From Solanum dulcamara (taxonomy: Eukaryota; Streptophyta; Magnoliopsida; Solanales; Solanaceae): a DNA stretch of 64,000 nt. The notes under the pieces are model-generated. The model had not been told where the DNA came from. It ran no database searches and saw only the letters and a program-made list of their open reading frames with translations. The stretch is from NCBI RefSeq assembly GCF_947179165.1, contig NC_077242.1, forward strand, positions 4,216,001 to 4,280,000, written 5' to 3'. The position numbers were made by a program, and so were the translations under genes. How positions within the stretch are numbered: the first letter of the stretch is position 1; the number at the start of each line of letters is the position of its first letter. Shown one piece after another: positions 12,675 to 23,694 of the stretch.

Positions 12675-14068
12675 TGTAGTTCTTAGGAAAAACTACCTAA
12701 TTAGACATACATTCATACTATAGCTATTAATTTAATCTATACTTTCAAATAATTACTTATTATCTCATTCTTTATTAATTGATACATCAGTTATTAAAAA
12801 TAATCAAAAATATACTCACCTTACTTAATTATTTCCCTAATTTACTTCTTCACTCCAAATCAACCCCCTCTCTCCTAATTCTTTCCTTCCCACATTCATC
12901 ATGAATGCTTCTCGAAGGTTTTGTATACTCCATAGAAAGGCAGAAGAAAATCATGAATGCGGGCGAAGGAGGAGACCGGCTGAATAATCTGTCAGAGCCT
13001 ATTCTTCTCCACATCCTTTCTATGTTACCAAAGAGTAAACAAATTATCATTTAGGGTTTTTCCTTGCCGGAGGAGGAGACCGACTGAGTAATTTGCCAGT
13101 GCTTATTCTCATCTACTTCCTCTCTATGTTACCAAACAATAAATAAGTTATCATTTAGGGTTTTCCTTATAGATACTTAGAGTTTGTTGATCTCGATTTG
13201 TGGGTGCACTTTGCTACTAATATTGGTAAGGTTGAAGAGTTTACGTTGAAAATATACATATGTATCTGATTCAGAACTTACGTATATGATAAAGTGTATA
13301 TGTATCTAAGTTAAAATTATATGTAAAGATTTTTAATGCTTGAAAAAAATGGAAGATATATGGCTTGAAAGTTTCAGAAACAGTTCGTTTGGTGGAGTTT
13401 CCGCCGGAGACGGCCGTCTCTGCCCTAGAGGTGGTTAAAATATGCAGTTTCGTGGCCGGCAAAATGTAATGGTCGACAATTACATGGCCAGGAGAACACC
13501 TTTATCGGTAGATACATGGTTGAAAAGTTTCAGATACATCGTTGGTCAAACTAGATGTATCTGCTTAGCATGTATTCGAGATACATACTTTTGGATATAA
13601 CGTATGAAATTGATACTTGATACATCAAATTAATACTAGATACATATAGATAGATACATGAAATTAAAACTCAGATCATATAAATAGATACATGAAATTA
13701 ATATTTGATACATATAACGGATACATGAAATTAATACAATATACATCAAATTAATGAATTTATTATTTTTTGAGTAATAAAATGAAATTAACCAAATTAC
13801 ATAATTAAGATATACATGTTTTTTTGTTTATTAATAATATCAATGAATTTATTATTTTAAAGAGTAATAAAATAAAATTAATTAAACATAGATACATTCC
13901 TTGATTTTCGCCTTCAACTAAGGGATTTGATTAATTTAAATTTTCAGAATTAATTGTCCATGTATCTAATAAAGGCTTTTCTATTCACCATTCCATCATT
14001 TATGAGATTTTATGTAATAAGGCAAAGTTACTAAAAAAAAAGTAATTAATTCCTAAATTTGTGAGATT
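12675..14068. mobile_element. Insertion (unclassified) carrying F-box fragments inside the HMA relic
   Basis: Lies exactly between the two halves of the HMA exon. Its beginning (ACTACCTAATTAGACATAC) resembles the repeat at 2790, and its second half has many imperfect GATACATGAAATTAATA-like units (13,600-13,760). No clean terminal repeat or target duplication is visible, so the superfamily is open. The captured gene fragments suggest a Pack-type or Helitron-like element. Confidence 0.45.
12953..13260 (+). pseudogene. F-box/LRR (FBD-type) gene fragments, tandemly duplicated
   Basis: ATG at 12,953 opens a 33-residue frame with GGDRLNNLSEPILLHILSML, the N-terminal F-box that in intact proteins binds Skp1. 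It ends in a stop at about 13,052. A second copy begins near 13,070 (GGDRLSNLPVLI..LSMLPNN) and has two stops; both are followed by ATCATTTAGGGTTTT, so a unit of about 110 bp was duplicated. A later piece (13,175-13,250) reads LEFVDLDLWVHFATNIGKVE, as in the leucine-rich part of FBD F-box proteins. Not functional. Confidence 0.7.
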
Positions 14069-14449
14069 TGTGCAAGCTACCCTAGTTCTTACCAACTGCC
14101 TCAAGAAGAAATTGGGTCAGGCCCAAATGGTGAGCGTTGGGCCTGTTGCTGCTGCTGTCCCAATGCAAGGCCCCAAGCTTCAGCTGCTGTTTTGAATTGT
14201 TTCAGAAATATCTCTTACACTGTGATTTGTTCATTTGGTAAGATTGTGTAAAAATTGATTTTTTTTTTATTAGTTTCACAACTTGTGGGGTTTTTAGGTT
14301 TATTGAAAAAAATACTCCATCTCTTTCAATTTATATGACTCAATTTATTTTTTAGTCGGTCCCAAAAAGAATGGCATATTTCTATATTTAGTAACAATTT
14401 AACTATAAAATTCTCATTTACCCTTAAGTTAATGATTTATAGCTACACA

Positions 14450-15193
14450 TGTTGAGAGTTTGCCCTGATTTTCCTAGTATGATTGGGGTTTTCTAAAAGA
14501 AAAATATAATTTTTTTATATTTGGCTAGTCTTTTTTATTGTCGGAAAAGATTTATGACTCTATAAATAGAGGTTCATTCCTTCTAAACATAGTTACATTC
14601 ACAATGTAGTCCTAGGGGCTTTGAGAGTTTTGTGTTTGAAGATGGAGATGCAACCTGTTGAAGATTATGTGAAAAAGATGGAGCAAATTTATTTTGTCAT
14701 AAATTCAGGCCAAAGGAGAGAATTGTTGAGAGTTTGCCCTGATTTTTCTAGAATGATTGGGTTTTCCTTTTCCTAAAAGGCAAACACAATGTCTTCATAT
14801 TTGGGTAGTCCTTTTTCCTAAAGAAAAATGTTTATGACTCTATAAATAGAAGCGCATTCCTTCTAAACATAGTAGCATTCACAATGTAGTCCTAAGGGGC
14901 TTTGAGAGTTTTGTGTAGGGGGAGAAATTGTGAGACACAAGTGATACGTTATCACTTGTGTGAACCTCTTTTTATTTTGAGTAAATTGTGTGAGTTATTT
15001 CTCTCGATATTTTGTACTATCATATTTATAGTGGATTAATTGCTCATCTCTTCTTGTGGATGTAGGTCAGTTGACCGAACCACGTTAAATATTGTGTCTT
15101 TTTTGGTATATTTCTTGTTCGTCTTCTTAGTCATAATCTTTCAATGTTTGATTTGCTAGCTCCGCATGACACCTAAATATTTCGGTCCTAACA
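14450..15193 (+). mobile_element. Collapsed Copia element (partial LTR, stub, full LTR) with a 5-bp TSD
   Basis: Flanked by a perfect ACACA duplication (14,445-14,449 and 15,194-15,198). 14,450-14,636 is the first part of an LTR starting TGTTGAGAG. 14,637-14,723 is a stub with VEDYVKKMEQIYF-like coding and a purine-rich AAAGGAGAG. 14,724-15,193 is a complete 470-bp LTR ending in CTAACA. Both LTR parts contain CTATAAATAGA, the probable element promoter. The same LTR family occurs at 41,927-42,394. Confidence 0.75.
14935..14961. repeat. Palindrome in the Copia LTR
   Basis: ACACAAGTGATA, a 3-base centre and TATCACTTGTGT form perfect 12-bp arms. It sits after the TATA box, so it would fold in the LTR transcript; the solo LTR at 41.9 kb keeps only a degenerate form. 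Confidence 0.7.
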
Positions 15194-15487
15194 ACACAAA
15201 CATCTAGAACTTATTTTAAACCACAAGTGACAAAAATCTTTCTTTCTTTCTTAAATTTCGTATTAAGTCAAACTACATTACGTAAAATTGGGACAAAGGG
15301 AATACAACTTATGAAATTCAAATTGCACGTGCAAACAAAACTTCAACTTTATATGATTTCACATCACATGTCCAACGCGGTGCTTAAAAATTGAAAATCA
15401 AAACAGGCGATCATCGATCTACACAATATATAGCTACGATATACAAACCGGTTTAATGCAATATAACCAAAGTACGTAAATGACATT

Positions 15488-16836
15488 TCACATAATGGAG
15501 CAACATTCCTGGTCCGGGTCTCTAACTTCGTAAACTTGGTATTGAGGTGCGCCAAAATATGGATAACCATGGGGTTGCGGATTTGCGTCGGAATCTGTGC
15601 TTCCGTCGTTGACATCGTTGTTCCTGTCAGTAGCAGCAACGACAACAGGGGCAACGCTCATCAGATGGGCGTGGCCCAATTTCTTCCTGAGACAGTTTGT
15701 AAGAACAACTGCGTCAATATGCTCTCCCACTACTTCCAAATCGAAATTTTCACCTTCCTTTATAGTTGCTGATTCCACCCCTAATACATATATATTAAGC
15801 ACACACCAATAAAATTAGGATATTAAATGTATATATTGTGCAGAATTTGAAACGATGCAAAATATGGATAACCATGGGGTTGCGGATTTGCGTCGGAATC
15901 TGTGCTTCCGTCGTTGACATCGTTGTTCCTGTCAGTAGCAGCAACGACAACAGGGGCAACGCTCATCAGATGGGCGTGGCCCAATTTCTTCCTGAGACAG
16001 TTTGTAAGAACAACTGCGTCAATATGCTCTCCCACTACTTCCAAATCGAAATTTTCACCTTCCTTTATAGTTGCTGATTCCACCCCTAATACATATATAT
16101 TAAGCACACACCAATAAAATTAGGATATTAAATGTATATATTGTGCAGAATTTGAAACGATGCAGATGAACGAAATTAATAAATGGATGGATTATTATTA
16201 ATATTTCTATTTATGCGAGTTGAAATGAACTGGATCAAAGTGTGTTAAACAGATAAGTGATAGTTACCAAACAAAAACTAATAAAACTTTATTTTTCTTT
16301 ATCATGGATATATCTAACCTATCAAAATAATTTTTTTCAAAACATATTATCAAATTTTCTAATTATGGATCAACTTATATTACATGTTTGACCCAATTCA
16401 TCTCATATTTTAGATGAATTAACTTGAATTGTACCAAATTGACCCTCGCATCAACTTGCCTAAACCTGGACATGATAACGTATTAATATTTTCATGAGCT
16501 AATTTAGTCCACCCACCCATGATAAAACCAATCTAATTAAAAAAATGAGTTCCGCAAGATTTTGATTTGAATTATTAAAATCAAGAAACTAAAAGGAGAC
16601 CAATAAATACCTGATTGAGAAACAGCAATTTTGATGGCCTTGGTCCGAGATTTCCGATTATTCCTATCAATGAATAATTTGATAATCACCTTTTGCTGTC
16701 CAATTTATGAATATATATGTAAGTAAAATCACAATTCAACTAAATATAAGAAGTAATACAAGGTACGTACAGCTAATTAAGACTTAGACTAAATTAAGCT
16801 AATACTTAAAAGTTAAGACATGAATCATACTCTCAT
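15488..16836 (-). CDS. HMA-domain isoprenylated plant protein (HIPP/HPP-like), duplicated last exon
   Basis: Small cytosolic or membrane-attached HMA protein. Exon 1 is only ATGAGA (16,831-16,836). Exon 2 is 16,611-16,695 (QKVVIKLFIDRNNRKSRTKA). Exon 3 exists twice: 3B at 15,823-16,085 and 3A at 15,488-15,780. Joining exon 2 to 3A gives 127 residues ending CCSIM, a CaaX farnesylation signal. Joining to the nearer 3B gives 117 residues ending YFASFQILHNIYI with no CaaX. Both acceptors are the same TTAG. The HMA fold covers roughly residues 3-70 (beta-alpha-beta-beta-alpha-beta expected); the metal-binding CxxC loop is replaced by NRKSR, so copper or zinc binding is doubtful. The tail is Asp/Asn- then Pro/Tyr-rich. 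Family assignment is firm; the biological role (metal handling, stress or pathogen-effector target) is inference. Confidence 0.85.
15555..16164. repeat. Perfect-looking 305-bp tandem duplication of HMA exon 3
   Basis: 15,555-15,859 and 15,860-16,164 match base for base as far as I can check. The unit covers the 3' part of intron 2, the acceptor and exon 3 as far as the HGYPYF codons; the final 3' coding part (APQYQVYEV... to CSIM) remains single. Identity of intron and exon alike points to a very recent event, or an assembly artefact. Confidence 0.9.
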
Positions 16837-16949
16837 TTTGGCTAGTCCTTGATGGAAAACTTGGTTCACAATATAGTACTAATTAATTCAATAGGGAAGA
16901 TATGTAATTCTTGAAATTGACTTGGAGAACTAGAATTTATAAATTTGGA

Positions 16950-16958
16950 GTATTTATA
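16950..16958 (-). promoter_or_regulatory. TATA box of the 15.5-kb HMA gene
   Basis: TATAAATAC on the minus strand, about 114 bp upstream of the ATG. The same octamer core precedes the other intact copies in the array. Confidence 0.6.
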
Positions 16959-18549
16959 GATAATTATTAGCACGGAAAGAACACGTATTGAAGACAATAA
17001 AAAAAAGGATAAAAATGATATTAAGATAAAATGACAAAAATGATCCCTTAGGTTTTTGAATAGGTTCAAAGAGGTTCCTTAATAATTAATATATAATCCT
17101 GAGCAGTTTTAGTCCATTAAGTATTTTATTAAGCTTTGTTGGTTTTATGTGAGGAAAACTATGGCAAAAAAGAGATTTAACATTTAAAAAATCCCATCAT
17201 ATTCTAAATTTACAACATAAAAAATAGCAAAAGTTATACGTCATGTGTATAACTTAATCATATTGATGTGTAATGAACAAGCTAATTAAATTTTGGGTCC
17301 CAGAAAAGTTAAATAATCAATCTGCTTTTTGGTTTTCATATGTTCAAAAAAGTAAAAAATAATTAGTCATGTTCCCTGCAATAATCTTCAAGAATAAAAA
17401 GTCATGGCAGTAGACGCAATGCAATACTTGGGAAAATGTCAACTGAAGTAGTTTGCTAAATTACAAACTATAATTAGCTAAATTATAGTACTAATAGTAG
17501 ATTCTAATTTCTGATTTCCTAATGTTATTTATTTTGTCTTTTCATATGTCATACTGATAAGTGATACCATATAAATTTTTCCTAGGATTAATAGTAGTAT
17601 TTTTTTTTTATCCTTATTAGTAAATTTTGATTTTAGTTCTTGTGATATCTTTAATTTATAATTATTTGAAATGTGTATGTTTGATTTTTTTGCTTGTGAA
17701 TAATCACGTTTTTTTTATGAAGTATTAATCATTTAACTATACATGTATTATGTTATATTATATTGTTACTCTGTGTTTTATTTTTTTGAGGGAGGCTTGT
17801 CATTTATTTTATTTTTTTAAAGAAAAAATAAAAACAAAAACACGGAAGGGCCCACATATAATAATTTCTTGGTGCTTGCACATAAATATGTTTAACTAAA
17901 TTGTTTCTTCTTAGTAAAGTTATTCTAGAGAAGTGTTCAGATGGAAAATAATGTTTTTTTTTGTCGACCAATTTAATAGACGACTAGTTAATTTAAATTC
18001 AACAAATCAATACTATTTTAATATTATTATTATATCAACTTATTAAATTCAACGTAATCTTATTTCGATATCGTTATATAAATTTGATAAATTTTTGAGT
18101 CGGATTTTATTATTCTAACTTTATATTATATTTTTTCAGTGAAAATTTGCATTGCTTACATTCTTACTTCATAAGGTCCGTGTACATCCTACTTTTTCTA
18201 GACTTCACTTATATGATTACACTAAGTATGTTATAATTATTTAATTTGTATATATCAACTAAAAATATAAAATCTCTCCATGAAGTTTGACATTAGGCCC
18301 CAAATTTGTTGATACGATCCTGCTTTTATCTATAGAAACTTCCTTTTGCTGGATGATTCTGGAAATAGTGATTAAGTATTATATATGCCTTGATCACACT
18401 GTAATTAGTATTGCAATTAAAAAAGGCGCATTAAGTTTTGAGGAAACAAGCGTGCTATTTTATTTAAATGGGAAGGGCTCTCGTGGAATAATTTTGGTTA
18501 ATTAGGACCTTGATCATAATTAAATGTCTTAACTCGATTGTTTCTCTCC
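16959..18549. other. AT-rich intergenic DNA
   Basis: No conserved gene seen. A 72-codon frame at 18,287-18,505 has no family features. TTCAGATGGAAAATAATG near 17,937 resembles 42,595-42,612, suggesting shared array flanking sequence. Confidence 0.45.
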
Positions 18550-18785
18550 GGGATCATTTGGTAGCGTGCATAATAATAGTAATAGTAATGAACAAGGCGT
18601 ATTTGTAATGATATGGTTAGTTATGCTATCATTATTTTTTATTCACTATTTGATTTCTTAAACCCTGCTTATTTATGTATTAATAACATTTACATTGCTA
18701 ATATCATAATTTGCTATGTATTAATTATACACCCTATACTATAAGATAAAATATATAACTAATACATCATCCTACCAAACGACCA
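18550..18785. mobile_element. MITE, same family as the one at 58.2 kb
   Basis: Inverted ends GGGATCATTTGGTAGCGTGC and, on the other strand, GGTCGTTTGGTAGGATGATG. The interior is AT-rich with GTATTAAT-like words and no coding capacity. Shares TCATTTGGTAG ends with 58,199-58,631. PIF/Harbinger-type is likely but the target duplication is unclear. Confidence 0.6.
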
Positions 18786-18994
18786 CATATTATTTATTAG
18801 TTTAGATTACCTGAGACGTTTAGAAAATAAATGTTGCTTTTGCTTAGTTATAGGCAAAAAACAAGTCAACCACAAGGATTTAAGAAATTACATGCACTGT
18901 CAACATGTTGAGTACAATCTTGATAGAACATTATTGAAAACCTTTGGGTGAATGGTAGCTACAACGAATGAACTATGAAAAACTGCAAATGGAA

Positions 18995-21609
18995 TGTAAC
19001 GAACCATTAGATCGTTTTGAGTATTAGAATTTTTTATTTTATAAAAGTCTCATTTCGTAAATTTTTAATGGATATTTTGGACTATTCGATAAATATGGTT
19101 ATTTAATTGAGGGGTAACTTTAGATAACTAATTTAATTGGTGGGCTAAATTGGTAATTTTTTTACACATACGCATAGATCCATCCTTCTTCTTCACAAAT
19201 AACACTGGAGCACCCCAAAGAGATACACTCGTCCTAATAAACCCTTTACTCAATAAATCATGCAATTGCTCCTTCAATCCTTCAATTCGGCTAGTGCCAT
19301 ATGATAAGGAGGAATGAAAATGGGTTGAGTACCCGGTTCTAAATCAATACAAAAATCAATATTACGGTCCGAAGAAAGACCTGGCAAATCCAGAAGAAAG
19401 ACCTCTGAAAACTCACTCTGGAATAGACTCAAGCATAGGACTCACTACACTAATATCTCGAATATGTACCAAATAAACCAAACATTCTCTCTCCACCAAG
19501 CGACGAGCCCTAAGAAATGATATCACCCTTTTTGGAGAATGACTAAGAGAACCTCTCCACTCTACTGTAGGAATCCCAGGCATAGCTAATGTAACTGTCT
19601 TAACATGGCAATTTAAAATCTCGTGATAAGGAGATAACCAATCCATTTCAAGAATAACATCAAAATCTACTATATCTAAGATCTTTAAATCTATATAAGT
19701 ATCATATCCTATCAAAGTAACCACACACGATCGATATACCCGATCTACCACTACGGAATCCCCAAAAGAAATAGAAACATGTATAGGCATATCAAGAGAC
19801 TCACATGATATATCCAAACTCGAAGCAAAATATGTGGAAACATAAGAATACGTAGAGCTTAGATCAAATAATACAATAGCTAATCGATGAAAAATCGGAA
19901 TGATATATGTGGTAACAACATATGAAGCTTCTGCCTCGAGCCTACTCAAAAAAACATAACAATAGGCATGACCGCCCTCAGACTATGAACCTCCACGACT
20001 GCCACCTCGACTAGAATGGGAACCACCTATACTAGAATGAGAACCACCCCTATCACTATGTGCACCTCCCTTAATCAAAGGTTGTGCAGTCCTAGAAGTC
20101 AAATCCTGAGAACCTTGTTGTGAACTACCACGTCTGATTCTGGGCAATCTCTCATAAAATGTCCTATATCACCACACTCAAAACAACCCCGATGAGGCAT
20201 TCTTTCCTTTATCTTATGTGCTATCTCATGTAGTAATTATCTTTTTCAATTGGAAAGATGATGAGAGAAACCTAAATAACCAGAATGCCCTCCATAACCA
20301 GAAGGTCTAAAGGATAAACCTTGTGAAGTATGTGTCGAACTAGAAGTACTGTGCCCAACATAATTAGCCTCGAACACCGGTATAGCGGCATGAATGGGTC
20401 TGCTAGACTGACAATTATAACCTCTTTCTGAGTAACCTCGACTCCTAGGTGGAGCACCCCCATAAACACTTGAATGATGGTCCCTCTTGCCCTCATACTG
20501 CTCAAATCCCTCACATCGAATCATCTCTAACTCCTTGGCAACAATTACCATTTTCTGAAATGGAACACCAGAAGCAACAACTGGAGAAATTCCCATACGA
20601 ATCAAAATAATCAACCCCTTGACAAACCTCCTCACTCTCTCAACCTCGATGAGAAGTATTATCTAACGTGTCTTGCCAAGGCATAAAATTTAACCTCATA
20701 CTCAGCGACTGACATGCCTCCCTGCTGCAAACCCTCAAACTCTGCCTTTTTGCGCTCTCTTTCACTGTGTGGAATAAACCTATCTAGAAATACCTGAGTA
20801 AACTGAGTCCATGAGCGTAGAGACGATCCACCTGGCCTACTACTAATATAGTCCCTCCATCACTACTTGGCCGGTCCAGTCATCTGAAACGCTGTGTAGT
20901 CAACTCCATAGAACTCTACTAATCCAAGGTTGTGCAACCCTCATGACAGCTGACTATAAATTCATATGCATTTTCATTCAAGTCACAATTATAAATCGGA
21001 GGATTCATCATTCTGAATCTCCCAAACATCTTTTGTTCATCGGTGGTCATGGCAGGCCTATTAGCCAAATGTGATGTAACCCCTAGCAATACTATACTAT
21101 CTAAAAAAGGAGCTGTAGCAGCAGTTGGCTGAGTGCCTGGAGTTTGAGAACCTAGAGCAACAGTCTGATCTGGAGTCCGACCTCCAATATGAATTAGTGA
21201 GCCATCAGAGGTGACAGGCAATGTTCCCGCCTGAGCTATCCCCTCTAAGAGTCCTAACATACGAATCAAGGTATCCTGAAGTACGGGAGTGGCAATAAAA
21301 TCAGGTGAATCCTAAGCTGGTCAATACCTCTCAACATGATCTTGCACATCCTCATGAATCACATCTGCATCTGGAGATACTCCCCCAGCATGACCCTGAG
21401 TGGTTGTCGGTACTTGGACTCCCATTTATTCAATAATAAATAAATTATTAAAAATAATAAATTATCACATAAATTAATTATTTAAAAGAGTACCCTTCAA
21501 CTAAATAACCACAGTTAAACGGATAGTGCAAAAATTTTATTTAAATTATTTTTTTATGAGAAGAGTCAAAATAATTTTAGTGTTCAAAATAACCTAACGG
21601 ATCGTTACA
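18995..21609. mobile_element. Long-TIR element (Pack-TIR-like) with a captured Ty3/gypsy fragment
   Basis: The left end on the plus strand begins TGTAACGAACCATTAGATCG and the right end on the minus strand begins TGTAACGATCCGTTAGGTTA. Similarity continues inward for about 170 bp (shared GTGGTTATTTAGTTGAAGGG-like block on both arms), so these are long inverted repeats, not LTR direct repeats. Between them lies only a gypsy gag-protease-RT stretch starting right at the gag ATG and cut off inside RT. There is no primer-binding site or LTR. The right end sits inside exon 2 of an HMA gene copy. No convincing target duplication is visible, so the left flank may be rearranged. Mutator-like is the best guess; an auto-integrated retroelement with inverted ends is the alternative. 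Confidence 0.6.
19165..21424 (-). pseudogene. Ty3/gypsy (chromovirus Tekay/Del-like) gag-protease-RT fragment
   Basis: Minus-strand order: gag start MGVQVPTTTQGHAGG (21,424), gag core with MFGRFRMMNPPIY (20,919-21,269) and a Tyr/Gly/Ser-rich linker (20,246-20,635). A CCHC knuckle CFECGDIGHFMRDC follows at about 20,145-20,195. The retropepsin-like frame (19,413-19,949) has YVVTTYIIP and the FDVILEMDWL strand; its active-site DSGST equivalent has decayed to DLSST. RT begins near 19,395 ([15 protein letters not shown]) and breaks off at [14 protein letters not shown] near 19,165. Stops and frameshifts occur between segments. RT catalytic YVDD, RNase H, integrase and chromodomain are absent. Confidence 0.85.
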
Positions 21610-21876
21610 GATAATTGCCTTTTGCTGCCCAATTTTAAAGAGTGCATGTCAGTATAATCAAAACTATACCACAAAGATAAGAGTTGTAATTGCTTAATTA
21701 GGTGTTAGAATGACAACAACAAAAAAAAAGAAGAAGAGATACTAGTAAAAACACACTTCTGAACTATTATTCTTTTCATGAATTTCACACTCTAATTATT
21801 AGTTGTTTTTTTCTTCTTAAATTATCACGATTTATGTATTAAAACCTATCTCAAAATAAATGTTAATTACCTTCAT
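21610..21876 (-). pseudogene. HMA gene relic, 5' end only
   Basis: Exon 1 ATGAAG at 21,871-21,876 is followed by GTAATT. An intron resembling that of the 15.5-kb gene ends in GGGCAG at 21,625, and exon 2 then starts CAAAAGGCAATTATC (QKAII) at 21,624. After 15 bases the reading enters the long-TIR element at 21,609. The rest of exon 2 and exon 3 are not found to the left. The ATGAAG micro-exon and acceptor match the intact copies, so the identity is secure although so little remains. Confidence 0.75.
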
Positions 21877-21891
21877 TTTCTGGGATTTTGT

Positions 21892-22817
21892 TAGGGTCGT
21901 ACATGACCGGGTTGGTTCGAATTTTTTAAATATCAAACCAAATTATTTGTGTCGAATTTTTAAATCTATAAATCAAATCAAACTAATAAACTCGGATTTT
22001 TCAACCTCGGGTTCTTATGGGTTTTTTCGGTAAAGTATTTATACAAATAAATAATTAACTTGTGCTTCAAACATTTCTTTAGTCCTACCAAAATACAACT
22101 ATCTAAGGTGCTTTTTTAAAAAAGAAAATAACACAAAATATGAGATGAGTGATGACACTAAATATTCAATAAAAAAATAATACTAAAATCGTAGAAAATA
22201 AATATTACAAATTAATAAGTTATAATGAAAATGATCATAATTTAAACGTACTAAATCGTGTTAAAATAATTCTACTAAGTATTAATTAAATGATTAAATA
22301 TTAAAAAAAACTAAAATTAGGTTATGTATTTTAGTTTTCTAAACGAAATATAAAACTAAAAAACAAATATTCAACATTATACTATCATTTTTAGTGTTAA
22401 ATTTTTTTAACTTTTTTTGTTAGATTTAGTATCGATTTGATTTTGATTTGAGCTTTATTAGATTTACTAATATCTATGGACTATAATCTTTATTGGACCA
22501 TTTAAAATTCTAAGTCTCAAACTTGAAATAATATGTTAAGAAATAAAAACTATGAAAAAGTATAAGAAATATTTATAAATTATATCAAAGTAAATATTTT
22601 TATGTATAAAATAAATTTTTAAAATTATATATCTAATGTCGGGTTGATTTGGTCTCAGGTTGACCTTTTTTTAGTTAAAACAAAACCAACTCAAATATAG
22701 TCGAATTTTTTTTTCAATATTAAATCAAGTCAAATAAAATAACTAGTCAATTTTTTTAAAAAAATTTAACTCAATTTGCGATTTGATTCAATTTTCGATT
22801 CAATTTTATGCACCCTA
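21892..22817. mobile_element. hAT-like non-autonomous element upstream of the HMA relic
   Basis: Ends TAGGGTCGTACATGACCGGG and, on the other strand, TAGGGTGCATAAAATTGAAT. The 8-bp flanks match at 7 of 8 (GATTTTGT at 21,884-21,891, GATTTTGA at 22,818-22,825). AT-rich interior, no transposase. It sits 16 bp upstream of the relic's ATG, so it displaced that copy's promoter. Confidence 0.7.
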
Positions 22818-22825
22818 GATTTTGA

Positions 22826-23694
22826 TGCTTAAAGACTAACAGAGAAGTTTGTAGTTTTCCTTAAGGGAGTATGTATACATTCTTAAGAGCATTTATAACT
22901 CTCATTTCCTTTTGATGTAGGATACACAAGTCAACAAGTCAAGTCTTCTTTTTTCATTTATTAATAAAGCCATGAATTGAAAGAGTCGTTGTAATACAAG
23001 TGGGTAGTACGTTTAATCATACCATGATGTAGTAAGAGTTAGAATTTTAGTTTAATTTAATTTTTTTATTTATATTTAAAAATTATTAAATTTGTAAAAA
23101 TTATTAATTGAGAATTCATTAAATTTAATGAATTAAAATTTTAAATTCATAAACTATAAATTGTGGCTCCGCATGTGATCATCAAACTCTAATATTGAGG
23201 TGTCTCATTAATTAACTCGTTTCTTTTACTAAAAGTAATATTTTAAAGACTTGTTCACACGAAAAAGTAATACTAATACTTTCTTTATGTTATAAAGTTA
23301 GACCAACAAGTTACAATTAAGTCAACTCCATGCACCAAGTCAATTTAAAATATTATATGTAGTATCTTGTGCAATCTTGAAAATTGTTGACAATTCTTAG
23401 GAAGATGAGTTGCCCAGATAATTCGAAGAATGTGAATGGTTATTGTCCAAGAGCATCTCACTATTGACAATTTTGTTCATTTAATGATTTAATTGACAAT
23501 ATATATATTAAATATATGAATGGAAAAGGATGGAACTAATACATGCTGATATTTTCCTCTCAATATAGTGTTCCCTTTTGTCAAACTCTATATATTTATT
23601 AATGTATCAATAAATATTTGACTGTAAATGTAAATATAGTTATTATCTTCCAATATTATACACTGTTTTCAGTAGGCAATCCAAAATTGTCATT
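22826..23694. other. AT-rich intergenic DNA
   Basis: I see no gene, RNA or clear transposon end here. The last ~100 bases before 23,695 should contain the 3' UTR of the next HMA gene. Confidence 0.5.

Larger units (their letters stand above)
12599..14196 (+). pseudogene. HMA-domain gene relic on the plus strand, last exon split by an insertion
   Basis: A pyrimidine-rich CTTTTTACTCAG acceptor ends at 12,598. The following exon reads GVVSVAMQR, then after a one-base frame slip VENFKLELVGEHIE up to about 12,674, matching the last exon of the 15.5-kb HMA gene (ENFDLEVVGEHID). Coding then stops in foreign DNA and resumes at about 14,070 with ATLVLTNCLKKKLGQAQM followed by VSVGP and a stop at about 14,194. 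No CaaX end, Tyr/Pro tail, first exon or second exon was found. It is opposite in strand to all other copies in the array, so it was inverted or moved. The insertion of about 1.39 kb brings F-box fragments. Confidence 0.75.
14315..15302. mobile_element. Stowaway-like MITE interrupted by a Copia LTR element
   Basis: Left end CTCCATCTCTTTCAATTTAT, right end on the other strand TTCCCTTTGTCCCAATTTTA, each next to a TA dinucleotide (14,313-14,314 and 15,303-15,304), as in Tc1/mariner-derived Stowaway elements. Without the insertion at 14,450-15,193 the MITE would be about 240 bp. Confidence 0.6.

Noticed and set aside
14637..14723. Stub between the LTR copies as a separate gene
   Set aside because: Short, enclosed by LTRs with a common target duplication; it is leftover retroelement interior.
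15536..16117. Plus-strand ORFs opposite the HMA exons (78, 71, 79 codons)
   Set aside because: They are antisense shadows of the two exon 3 copies and exist twice only because of the tandem duplication.
18287..18505. 72-codon plus-strand ORF as a gene
   Set aside because: No recognisable motif and no supporting context; likely chance in AT-rich DNA.
18995..21609. Ordinary LTR retrotransposon in minus orientation
   Set aside because: Terminal similarity is inverted, not direct, and there is no primer-binding site next to the gag ATG.
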